Shown one piece after another: positions 14,681-21,758 of a DNA stretch of 24,017 nt (its first letter is position 1; every line of letters begins with the position of its first letter). This DNA is from Clostridia bacterium. Its GTDB lineage: Bacteria > Bacillota > Clostridia > Christensenellales > CAG-314. The notes beneath the pieces are model-generated. The model saw nothing but the letters and a program-made list of their open reading frames with translations, made no database searches and was not told the DNA's origin. The DNA lies in contig JAFQWS010000111.1 of assembly GCA_017407305.1 (NCBI GenBank), positions 1 to 24,017 of the forward strand, in the 5' to 3' direction. The position numbers and the translations under genes are program-made.

Positions 14681-15408
14681 ACAAACTCCACTTTTTTGTC
14701 GTTGTTGACGACACTTGTCAAAATGCCCAACCTTTGGGCAGTTTGCAATCCACGAGAAAAGTCTCCCACTCTGTCTAGCGTGTGTGCGTCCGAGTTGATG
14801 ATGAATTTTGCTCCCATTTGGTACAGCTTGACAATTTGGTCGTCCGTCATATTTATTCTTTTGCCGTTGAGTTCCAACAACACGTTGTAGTCAATTGCCA
14901 CCTTGCCAATTTCCGTCATATCAAGGGGCAAACAGTAGCAAGGATGCACCAAAACGTTGACGTAACCCCTTTTTAGTGCTTTTACAAAGGCTTTGGTGTA
15001 CTTGTCCACCATACTTTGAGAAAACTTCTTCCATTTGAGGCTTCCTGGAAGGTTAAGTAAGCAAAAATCCAAAAAGCCTTTGGGCATCGTCGTTTTGTGA
15101 TAGCCCAAGTTGACGTAGTCCAACTTCTCGGCAAATTGTTGACTAACGTCAATCGTTCCATCCAAGGACGTTAGGTTTGCCTCTATCCCTGCCAAAATTT
15201 GCAGTTGATCACAAGTTTTTTCTTTGATTTCTTCCATTAGGGCAATTTGCTTTTTTTTCGTAGTGCCGTTGGTCACGTGAGCAAATCCGTGGTCGGAAAT
15301 GCCAATTTGCAAAAGCCCTTTGTTTTTTGCAGACTGAATTATTTGGTCAAGCGTTTGCTTGCCATCTTTGCTGTTTTTGGTGTGTAAATGCAAGTCTGCA
15401 ACAATCAT
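14677..15408 (-). CDS. PHP-domain phosphoesterase
   Basis: This 243-residue stand-alone PHP protein belongs to the YcdX-like/HisPPase-like group. Metal-binding motifs occur in order: HLHT (His 7, His 9), SDHG near 39-42, GIEAN near 74-78, HPC near 156-158, and NSDAH near 210-214. These build the three-metal phosphatase site. The exact substrate is unknown. The ATG overlaps murB's TGA by 4 bp, and AAGGA is 7 nt upstream, so it is translated together with murB and whiA. A PHP gene directly behind murB is a common clostridial arrangement. Confidence 0.88.
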   Translation of the reverse strand: MIVADLHLHTKNSKDGKQTLDQIIQSAKNKGLLQIGISDHGFAHVTNGTTKKKQIALMEEIKEKTCDQLQILAGIEANLTSLDGTIDVSQQFAEKLDYVNLGYHKTTMPKGFLDFCLLNLPGSLKWKKFSQSMVDKYTKAFVKALKRGYVNVLVHPCYCLPLDMTEIGKVAIDYNVLLELNGKRINMTDDQIVKLYQMGAKFIINSDAHTLDRVGDFSRGLQTAQRLGILTSVVNNDKKVEFV

Positions 15409-16286
15409 TTCAAAATCCTTACTTCTTCTTTCAACGTGACGCCGTATTTTTCCTTTACAACGGTTTTTACGTGAGTTATCAAGTCCAACACGTCACTTGC
15501 TTTTGCGCCACCCAAATTGACGATAAAGCCTGCGTGAACGACGGATACTTGTGCTTTGTTTATACGATAACCTTTTAGCAAAGCCTTGTCAATCAATTTT
15601 GCCGACGGCTGACTGCCGTTGCGAAAAATACACCCCGAACTTCTGCACATCGTGGGCTGACTTCGTGCCTTGTAAACTTTTAGGCTTTGCATTTCTTCTT
15701 TTATTCTTTTTTTGCTTTTGGGGGCAAATTTCAGTTGAATTTTGAGCAAAGTCCAATTTTCAAACTGAAAAATGGAGGTGCGATAGTCAAACAAACATTG
15801 TGCGTTTGTCAAAACTTTTACCTTTTGTCCGTCAAAAATCCAAACCTTTTGAACAAGGTCGGAAAAGCTCTTTCCAAAGCAACCTGCGTTGCCCACCACT
15901 GCGCCTCCAACCGTTCCTGGGATGCAACAACAAAATTCGCCACCACCCAATCCCCATTTTTGCAAATTGAGAGCAAGTTTTGCCGTGGGAGTGCCTGCAT
16001 CCACCAAAACGGTGTTGAAAATCCTTTTTGTCTTGGATACCTTTGTGGTGGCAATTACCACTCCGTCAAAGCCTTTGTCACAAGCAATTACGTTGGTTCC
16101 ACCACCCAAAAGGTAAAACTTTTGGTTGATTTGACGGCAAAATTTAACAACCAAAACAAGTTGCGACCTGCTTTTAGGATAGACAACCCATTTTGCCTTG
16201 CCTCCCACGCCCATACTGGTAAGAGTGGAAAGTGGCTTGTTCATAACAAAATCTATTTTGTTTTTCAATAAAAAGTTCTCTAACAA
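15405..16286 (-). CDS. murB: UDP-N-acetylenolpyruvoylglucosamine reductase (MurB)
   Basis: MurB uses FAD and NADPH to reduce UDP-GlcNAc-enolpyruvate to UDP-MurNAc in peptidoglycan synthesis. FAD-binding motifs are LGGGTNVIA, GEFCCCIPGTVGGAVVGNAG and the catalytic-type DYRTS (Arg about 169). The proton-donor position, Ser in many homologues, is Cys here (SSGCIFRNG, Cys about 219), a variant also seen in other Clostridia-type MurB. The C-terminal KLIDKALLKGYRI...VSVVHAGFIVN matches type II MurB. The preferred start is TTG 16286, with AGAGG 6 nt upstream, giving 293 residues; a TTG at 16313 with a poorer site would add nine. It is the first gene of the murB-PHP-whiA chain. Confidence 0.93.
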   Translation of the reverse strand: MLENFLLKNKIDFVMNKPLSTLTSMGVGGKAKWVVYPKSRSQLVLVVKFCRQINQKFYLLGGGTNVIACDKGFDGVVIATTKVSKTKRIFNTVLVDAGTPTAKLALNLQKWGLGGGEFCCCIPGTVGGAVVGNAGCFGKSFSDLVQKVWIFDGQKVKVLTNAQCLFDYRTSIFQFENWTLLKIQLKFAPKSKKRIKEEMQSLKVYKARSQPTMCRSSGCIFRNGSQPSAKLIDKALLKGYRINKAQVSVVHAGFIVNLGGAKASDVLDLITHVKTVVKEKYGVTLKEEVRILK

Positions 16287-16324
16287 TTTACACCTCTTTT
16301 GACCTTTTGTCAATATACCTTAAT

Positions 16325-17362
16325 TTATGCAATCAAGTCCAAAAGGGTATCTTTGCCGACGTAGGCGCAATTTTTTAGATGAGCAATTTGCTCTTCATTG
16401 CAAAATACAGACACCGTTTTTGCAACGTTTACTGCCTCTTGCATTTGAAAATACCACTCGTCGGTGTAGTCGTTTCTGCCCACCACCGAAAACATCCCTG
16501 CATCCACAAGCGTTTGTTGAACAACGTCCGTTTGCAAAAACTGACAAAACTCGGTGGCGATTTGTTGTTGTTGGCTTTGCTTTGAAACGCCCACGTACTG
16601 CACCAAATCGGTAAATTGGCAAGGCGCAAACACCAAGTTTTCTATTTTTCCGTTTGTCATACGTTGTTTGAGTCGCCACAAATCTCTTTGTGTAGATAAA
16701 AGGGCAACAAATTTGCCCCTGACGAAATCAACGTAGGTGGAATATTGGTCAAAATTTTGCTTCTCTGCCTTGCCACACGTCAATGCCAACGCCACTTCAA
16801 CAAGTGTTGTGTTTGTTGTGCCATAATGCAAAGAATCCAACAAAACAAGGTTTTTGCCAACCTTTTTTGTTTGTTGAAAATTCAAGGCATCTTGGGGAAA
16901 TTGCCCTTTGAGTTGACTAGCTCTTGCAAAAAAACAGTAGCCACCCGCCATAAAAGGCAAGGCATACACCTTATTTTCCACCACCGCCGACAAAGTGAAG
17001 TTGTTGTCTGAACACACTTTGCCTTTGTAGGGGGCAAGTAAAGGCAACAATTTGTTTCCAATTCCCAAAGAAAAACAAATCAAGTCAAAGGTTTTTCCTT
17101 GGTCGAGCAAATCCACAGCCTGCTGTTGAGTAAGATTGACCACCGAGATAATTACACCTTTGTTTTGCTTTTCAAAGGTCAAGGCAGTCTTTTTTAGCCA
17201 ATCGGCTTTGGAACTTTTGCCGGAAGGAAAATTGTCCACGTTCCACAAGGTCAAAAGGGTGTGGGTGGGCGCACTTTGAGGCGTTTGGTTCAAACTGGGA
17301 AGCACCACCACAAAACAAAAAGTTGCAAATACACATACCAAAACAAGAGAAATTATTTTCAT
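16325..17362 (-). CDS. Extracellular solute-binding-like protein, membrane-anchored, no transporter partner
   Basis: This 345-residue exported protein has the pattern of family-1 ABC solute-binding proteins: LLTLWNVDNFPSGK after the leader, WLKKTALTFEKQNKGVIISV (periplasmic-binding lobe I), DLICFSLGIG, YALPFMAGGYCFFAR in the hinge region, and a C-terminal EFCQFLQTDVVQQTLVDAGMFSV typical of the last helices. Residues 1-22 form a signal anchor without a lipobox Cys, so it is probably held by this helix or released. No permease or ATPase gene is next to it. The ATG has no Shine-Dalgarno sequence, and TATAAT lies 8 nt upstream. It is followed after 38 bp by murB. A sensing or carbohydrate-binding role is possible; assignment is by fold pattern only. 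Confidence 0.7.
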   Translation of the reverse strand: MKIISLVLVCVFATFCFVVVLPSLNQTPQSAPTHTLLTLWNVDNFPSGKSSKADWLKKTALTFEKQNKGVIISVVNLTQQQAVDLLDQGKTFDLICFSLGIGNKLLPLLAPYKGKVCSDNNFTLSAVVENKVYALPFMAGGYCFFARASQLKGQFPQDALNFQQTKKVGKNLVLLDSLHYGTTNTTLVEVALALTCGKAEKQNFDQYSTYVDFVRGKFVALLSTQRDLWRLKQRMTNGKIENLVFAPCQFTDLVQYVGVSKQSQQQQIATEFCQFLQTDVVQQTLVDAGMFSVVGRNDYTDEWYFQMQEAVNVAKTVSVFCNEEQIAHLKNCAYVGKDTLLDLIA

Positions 17363-17370
17363 AGTGGTAA

Positions 17371-17399
17371 ATTATATGTATTTTTGACTGAATTTTATA
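17371..17399 (-). promoter_or_regulatory. -10 box of the solute-binding-like gene, leaderless geometry
   Basis: TATAAT on the minus strand (17376-17371) is 8 nt before the ATG. The -35 region (TATAAA at 17399-17394) is poor. It is back-to-back with the MFS promoter. Confidence 0.5.
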
Positions 17400-17410
17400 A
17401 AAATTGAGTA

Positions 17411-17439
17411 TTTACTTTTAACTTTTTTTTGGGTATAAT
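17411..17439 (+). promoter_or_regulatory. Promoter of the MFS carrier gene
   Basis: TTTACT (17411-17416), a 17-bp spacer and TATAAT (17434-17439) precede the gene. The leader is about 31 nt and contains AAAGGAG. Confidence 0.75.
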
Positions 17440-17476
17440 TTAGGTATAGTTAATACTTAACAAAGGAGAATTTGTT

Positions 17477-19153
17477 GTGAGTCAAAACACTTCCGTTGGT
17501 AACGCCAACTTCAAACTCAATTACAAACGTACCTTTTTGGTAGGTTTGGCATTTTTCCTTATTTGCTTGTTTTGGGGCGTGTACGATGCAATCGTTGCAT
17601 TGACCTTGACAAACAAATTTGGTCTCAGTCAAACGTGGTCCGGCCTTATTTTGGCATTGGACAACATCTTTGCATTGTTTATGTTGCCCATTTTTGGCAC
17701 TCTTTCCGACAAGTCAAAAGGCCCTTTGGCAAAACGTTGGGGCAAACGCACGCCTTTCGTTATGATTGGCACAATCGTTGCAGTAATTTGCTTTGTAGGT
17801 ATGTTTGCCATTGATACGGCACAAATTGCCATTTTGGATGATTTGCAAGATCAAAACACCGTTGCCCAAAATCTTTGGAACAGCGACGTTGTTGTGGACA
17901 ACCCTTTCTATCAAGACGAGGACAACGCTTTGTCCACCATCATCAACTGGTTTGACACCAACACCGAGCAAAACGTTCCCGACGGATTTAACACCACTCT
18001 TGAACGTGGTACGGTGCAACAACTTTTCGACCAATCAGTCAGTCAAGTGGATTTTTATTCCCTTACCCCCAAGGACGGCGAATTGTTTACCGAAATTGTC
18101 GTGCCTATGCGCAACGCAATGGCAAAACAACTTACTTCTGAAAACAGCACCTACTTGGTTTGGTTTGTTATCACCTTGTTGTTGGCTCTTATTTCCATGG
18201 CAACCTTCCGTTCGCCCGCAGTTGCATTGATGCCTGCTGTGACAATTAAACCTTTGCGCAGTAAAGCAAATGCAATCATCAACATCATGGGCACGTTGGG
18301 TGGCGCAATGGTATTGGCCTTTGGTATGGTGTTTGACACAAGTTCCCCTTACAATGCATTGATGTCCTACCTTCCTTACGTCTTTGTCGTGTCGGGCATT
18401 ATGCTTGTTGCATTGTTCGTGTTCAAATTGACCATCAACGAACCCAAACTTGTGGAAGAAATGGAAGAAATTTCTCAAAAATTCGGTTTGGACAAAGTGG
18501 AAGAAGAAATTCAAAACCAAACGGAGCAAACGCGTGGCGTCAAAATACCCAAAGCAAAACTTGCGTCTTTGCTTTTGCTTATGGCTTCCATTTTCTTCTG
18601 GTTCTTTGGCTACAACGCAATCACAAGCAAGTTTTCCGTCTATGCAACCAACGTCTTGCAAACAAACTTCAACTTGGCGTTGATTGTTGCTCAAATTTCT
18701 GCACTTATCGCATTTTTGCCCGCCGGTATGTTGGCAAGTAAAATTGGCAGAAAAACAACAATTTTGGGTGGTATCGTTCTTTTGGCAGTTTGCTTTTTCT
18801 TGGGCAACTTCGTAACAAGCAAATCCGGTTGGATTATGTTTGTTCTCTTTGCCTTGGCAGGCGTTGCGTGGGCATCCATCAACTGCAACTCTTTACCCAT
18901 GGTGGTTGAACTGGCAACAGGCGCAGACGTCGGCAAGTACACCGGTTGGTACTACTTTGCAAGTATGGCGGCACAATCCATCACACCCATTTTCTCGGGA
19001 TTTTTGATGGATCAAATAGGTATGAAAGGTGTGTTGTTCCCCTACGGCGCATTTTTCGTGGCATTGAGTTTTGTGACAATGCTTTTCGTGCGTCACGGCG
19101 ACAGCAAGGTAATGCCCAAAGACGTTTTGGACGCATTGGGCGATGCCGACTAG
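17477..19153 (+). CDS. MFS transporter, SLC45/GPH-like sugar or glycoside carrier
   Basis: This 558-residue polytopic membrane protein starts at GTG 17477, fixed by AAAGGAG 8 nt upstream. It has about 12 membrane helices. After helix 2 comes the motif-A-like GTLSDKSKGPLAKRWGKRTPF (74-94), whose SD...WGKRTPF form is typical of SLC45 and GPH-type sugar:cation symporters. A hydrophilic acidic segment of about 110 residues (roughly 113-225) sits between helices 3 and 4, on the outer side if the N-terminus is inside. A second charged loop (about 320-355, rich in Glu and Gln) is the central cytoplasmic loop. The gene is monocistronic between its own promoter and a strong terminator. The substrate is unknown; a disaccharide or glycoside is the family-based guess. 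Confidence 0.88.
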   Translation: MSQNTSVGNANFKLNYKRTFLVGLAFFLICLFWGVYDAIVALTLTNKFGLSQTWSGLILALDNIFALFMLPIFGTLSDKSKGPLAKRWGKRTPFVMIGTIVAVICFVGMFAIDTAQIAILDDLQDQNTVAQNLWNSDVVVDNPFYQDEDNALSTIINWFDTNTEQNVPDGFNTTLERGTVQQLFDQSVSQVDFYSLTPKDGELFTEIVVPMRNAMAKQLTSENSTYLVWFVITLLLALISMATFRSPAVALMPAVTIKPLRSKANAIINIMGTLGGAMVLAFGMVFDTSSPYNALMSYLPYVFVVSGIMLVALFVFKLTINEPKLVEEMEEISQKFGLDKVEEEIQNQTEQTRGVKIPKAKLASLLLLMASIFFWFFGYNAITSKFSVYATNVLQTNFNLALIVAQISALIAFLPAGMLASKIGRKTTILGGIVLLAVCFFLGNFVTSKSGWIMFVLFALAGVAWASINCNSLPMVVELATGADVGKYTGWYYFASMAAQSITPIFSGFLMDQIGMKGVLFPYGAFFVALSFVTMLFVRHGDSKVMPKDVLDALGDAD

Positions 19154-19182
19154 TTAAACAAAAAAAACTTTCTAATCAAAAC

Positions 19183-19216
19183 AAAAAGAGAACCCATAGT
19201 TGGTTCTCTTTTTTTT
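19183..19216 (+). terminator. Terminator of the MFS gene
   Basis: AAAAAGAGAACC (19183-19194) pairs with GGTTCTCTTTTT (19202-19213), with a 7-nt loop and extra T after it. It starts 30 bp behind the stop codon. Confidence 0.88.
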
Positions 19217-19397
19217 GTGCAAATTTTACCCACCATTTTTTGTGTGTATGAATAAAATTGACTTTCAAAATAAAGTTATCCACAATCAACGACCGTGGAG
19301 GCGCCACAATTTTTTGGAAGGGGAACACCTTTGATTTGTTGATACGAAAAAACAACTTGTTGACAATACAAACTTTGTTCCATTTACAAAAAAAAGA

Positions 19398-19428
19398 AAC
19401 TCGGCAACTTGTACCGAGTTCTTTTTTT
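19398..19428 (+). terminator. Terminator-like hairpin inside the convergent gap
   Basis: AACTCGG (19398-19404) pairs with CCGAGTT (19414-19420), a 9-nt loop between, followed by CTTTTTTT. No gene on the plus strand precedes it after the MFS terminator. It either ends a short untranslated transcript arising near 19220-19390 or is a remnant. Confidence 0.6.
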
Positions 19429-19452
19429 AATAGAGGAGATATACTGAAATTG

Positions 19453-19616
19453 AAACAATTCCATACATGGAAAATTGTTTACACGTTGCATTTTACAACG
19501 ACAAACGCTTTTGTCTTGCCAGTTTGACCTGACGGTGGGTTGAGTTTAATTTGTAACCCTTTTCAAGGTTGCCACCTTGAACGGTTGCGCACCTTCGGTG
19601 CACCCTGACGGTGGGT
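19453..19616. other. Chain of at least six consecutive hairpins in a gene-free gap (unassigned structured element)
   Basis: In 164 bp there follow one another: AAACAATT-CCAT/ATGG-AATTGTTT (19453-19480), CGTTG/CAACG (19484-19500), ACAAA/TTTGT (19501-19514), GGGTT/AACCC (19537-19559), TTCAAGGT/ACCTTGAA (19562-19581), GCACC/GGTGC (19589-19601) and ACCC/GGGT (about 19602-19616). CCTGACGGTGGGT occurs twice (19528-19540 and 19604-19616). A GAGGAG at 19433-19438 precedes a possible 25-codon TTG frame (19450-19527), which I do not consider supported. The remaining gap 19617-19825 has a C7 run near 19680 and AT-rich sequence but no gene. No known riboswitch or RNA family fits. Confidence 0.4.
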
Positions 19617-19825
19617 AGGGAATATTTGTAATTGACAACTGATTACCAGCAACAACTTGCCTACAGCCCAATCTTTACCCCCCCTTAATAGTTATTATAA
19701 AGGCGATTTTGCCAAAATCAATACTTTGTGCCAAATTGCGGAAAATCTATTGGGCCATTTTTGAAGGTAAAATGCAAAATTTTGCACTTTTGGGGGTGTT
19801 GAAAAGGCAAAAAGGCATAAAAAGT

Positions 19826-19858
19826 CCCCAAAAAAAATTTTAAAAATTTTTTTTGGGG
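19826..19858. terminator. Long A/T-stem hairpin behind pdxK
   Basis: CCCC, eight A and TTTT are mirrored by AAAA(A), eight T and GGGG, giving a near-perfect 16-bp inverted repeat (19826-19858). It lies 30 bp after the pdxK stop on the minus strand and is symmetrical. It is probably the terminator of the apbE-pdxK operon. Confidence 0.6.
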
Positions 19859-19887
19859 AATTTTGAAAAATTGTCAAATTTTGCCAA

Positions 19888-20703
19888 TTAGCCAAGCAGT
19901 TTGGGAAGATTGCTCAAATCTACACCATATCTTCCGTCGGCATTGGGGCAGTTTTTTACACATTGCATAACCACGTCGCCTGCCTTTTGAACGGCATCCA
20001 ACAAAGATTGTTTGTTGAGCAACAAACTTGTAACGATGGCTGTGAAAATGTCGCCCGTACCTGATACGAATTTGTCCACAAGTTGGTTGGATGCCAAGTG
20101 ACACGTTTGGTCTTGGTACACCAAATTGTACACTCTGTCGTCCAAAGGTACGCTGGTGACAACCACCTTGGGAACAAGGTTGTAAAGCTTTTCAAATTGC
20201 GAACAAAGTTGGTAAACGTCGGCAATACTGCCAAGGTTTTGCACCTGACTTTTGTAGTCAATTCCACAAAGCAGACAAGCCTCGGTAAGGTTGGGTGTGA
20301 TAAGGTCTGCCAAGGCAACGAGTTCAATCATCTTGTCGGCATAGTCCTGGTCGTACAAGGCGTAAAATGAGCCGTTGTCGCCCATTATGGGATCGACAAC
20401 TGTCAGCTTGCCTTTTTGCTTTTGCCTTTGCACAAAGCGTTTGACGGCTTCCAATTGACAAGTATCCGTCAAAAATCCAACGTGTACCACGTCAAAAACA
20501 AGGTCGCTTTGCTCTATGCTTTCAAAGAAGTCGTCCAACTTTTGATTTTTTATAAATTTGTAGTTTTCAAAACCCGTGTGCAAGGAAAAGGCGGAAGAAG
20601 GCAAGGGGTAAACTTGGTGTCCCAACGTAGTTGCCACCACCAAAGTCGCCACCAAAGAATTATTGCCCACGGTGGAAATATCATTGATTGTCAGTATTTT
20701 CAT
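19888..20703 (-). CDS. pdxK: Pyridoxal/pyridoxamine kinase (ribokinase superfamily)
   Basis: The enzyme phosphorylates vitamin B6 vitamers with ATP to give pyridoxal 5'-phosphate precursors. The 271-residue sequence has the family landmarks: the N-terminal ILTINDISTVGNNSLVA strand and glycine turn, TVVDPIMGDNGSFY (near 102-115), TPNLTEACLLCG, and the catalytic anion-hole SGTGDIF with its Asp near 216. The start is ATG 20703; it lies inside the end of the transporter gene (overlap 23 bp) without a clear ribosome site, so translation is probably coupled. A TTG 6 nt earlier is also in frame. The position as last gene of an apbE/NusG-II/Gx operon is unusual and suggests cofactor salvage linked to the transporter. 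Confidence 0.88.
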   Translation of the reverse strand: MKILTINDISTVGNNSLVATLVVATTLGHQVYPLPSSAFSLHTGFENYKFIKNQKLDDFFESIEQSDLVFDVVHVGFLTDTCQLEAVKRFVQRQKQKGKLTVVDPIMGDNGSFYALYDQDYADKMIELVALADLITPNLTEACLLCGIDYKSQVQNLGSIADVYQLCSQFEKLYNLVPKVVVTSVPLDDRVYNLVYQDQTCHLASNQLVDKFVSGTGDIFTAIVTSLLLNKQSLLDAVQKAGDVVMQCVKNCPNADGRYGVDLSNLPKLLG

Positions 20704-21217
20704 AGTCAAGCATTTTTAATATTGTTTTTGGTTTGATGGTCTTTGTTATGACGAACACTGCCAAGCCAACCACCGTTCCTGCAAGTATTCCCGCAAGTGC
20801 CAAATAGGGCATATAACCCATCATTTCGGGCGTTTGGGAAATGAGGCAATATACCAAGTTTTGCGTAAGGTTGTGCAGTACTGCCGAGGCAATGGACACT
20901 GCCACCAAGGACACTTTGCCAAGTGACGTGCGCACCACCAACAAGGTGAAAATTACCGACACAAGACCTGCTGTCAAAGAGTAAACCAAGGTGGATACGT
21001 TGGTAAACAAACTGCCCAACGTTGTGCGAATAATCACCAAAACAATGGCGTCCACGGGGGAAAGCCACAAAACTGCCAACATTGTGAAAATGTTGGACAA
21101 ACCCATTTTTGCTCCCGGTACAAACATTGCAGGGAACAAATTTTCAATCATAAACATAATTAACGACATTGCGCAAAGCATTGACAAAAGCGCTATTCGT
21201 TTGGCAGGGATTTTCAT
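20681..21217 (-). CDS. Gx transporter family / heptaprenyl diphosphate synthase component I-like membrane protein
   Basis: This 178-residue protein has five to six membrane helices. The signature IENLFPAMFVPGAKMGLSN (near 24-42) is the E..P.....PGAK.GL.N block that defines this family, which resembles ECF substrate-binding subunits. It is annotated historically as a heptaprenyl diphosphate synthase component, but membership here by sequence points to a small-molecule uptake or membrane-cofactor role. Genes of this family often stand next to apbE, FMN-binding and NusG-II genes, as here. ATG 21217 overlaps the preceding stop by 4 bp, and GGGAGGG lies about 10 nt upstream. The transported molecule is not known. 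Confidence 0.85.
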   Translation of the reverse strand: MKIPAKRIALLSMLCAMSLIMFMIENLFPAMFVPGAKMGLSNIFTMLAVLWLSPVDAIVLVIIRTTLGSLFTNVSTLVYSLTAGLVSVIFTLLVVRTSLGKVSLVAVSIASAVLHNLTQNLVYCLISQTPEMMGYMPYLALAGILAGTVVGLAVFVITKTIKPKTILKMLDYENTDNQ

Positions 21218-21744
21218 ATAATTATGCCCTCCCCGCTAGTAGTCGTTGATACAATTTTAAGTCTGTGAGGAGCACAAACGATTGCTTGGTCGTTTGCCAC
21301 AATGTCCTCGAACAAGTTGATGCAGTCGTGAGTGGGACAATTTGCCTCAATCATTTTTGCATATTGGTTGCCATTTTGAAGGGAAACTTCCACCACGTTG
21401 GTGCAAAGTTCTCCATTTAGTTGGCGAGAAATGGTAAATTGATAAATTTCTCCTGTTTTTTCCACCGAAACGTTTTGGGCGTAGTTGGGAGAAATTCTGT
21501 ACGTCTTGTTGGAAAAATCAACGGTCAACACCACTTGTCCGTTGGTTTGGTCAACAATTTCCAATCCGTCCAATGCTTGTTGAGGAGAAAAAACGAAAAC
21601 TGCAAAAAGTACGATGACAATTGCCAACACCAAGCCGTACAACAAAAGATCCCATATTGAAAACAATTTGGATTTTTGTGCTTTGAAAACAAGGTCTTTT
21701 TTTCTGGCGAAAATACCCAGAAATGCCACCAACAACAAGGACAA
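21214..21744 (-). CDS. NusG domain II-containing membrane-anchored protein
   Basis: This protein of about 176 residues has a single transmembrane helix (about 29-52, DLLLYGLVLAIVIVLFAVFV) followed by an extracytosolic domain. It ends with the Cys motif CPTHDC...VCAPHRLKIV, equivalent to the CP..IC...I.CLPN pattern of stand-alone NusG-II proteins. These are unrelated in function to the elongation factor and commonly accompany apbE and FMN-binding genes; the conserved cysteines suggest a redox or metal role (inference). The start is uncertain: the TTG at 21744 lacks a ribosome site and is only 14 bp after apbE's stop; a GTG at 21729 is an alternative. The C-terminus overlaps the next gene by ATGA. 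Confidence 0.8.
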   Translation of the reverse strand: MSLLLVAFLGIFARKKDLVFKAQKSKLFSIWDLLLYGLVLAIVIVLFAVFVFSPQQALDGLEIVDQTNGQVVLTVDFSNKTYRISPNYAQNVSVEKTGEIYQFTISRQLNGELCTNVVEVSLQNGNQYAKMIEANCPTHDCINLFEDIVANDQAIVCAPHRLKIVSTTTSGEGIII

Positions 21745-21758
21745 GGGGGTACTTAAAA

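Noticed and set aside
19258..19527. 89-codon plus-strand frame in the convergent gap
   Set aside because: It starts with a TTG without a ribosome site and runs through a clear terminator hairpin and two further hairpins; the composition is not protein-like.
19520..19625. Resemblance to an FMN riboswitch or T-box (GACGGTGGGT, GGTGGCAACC on the minus strand)
   Set aside because: The defining FMN-element blocks and the T-box specifier/antiterminator consensus are not present, and no gene lies downstream in a suitable orientation.
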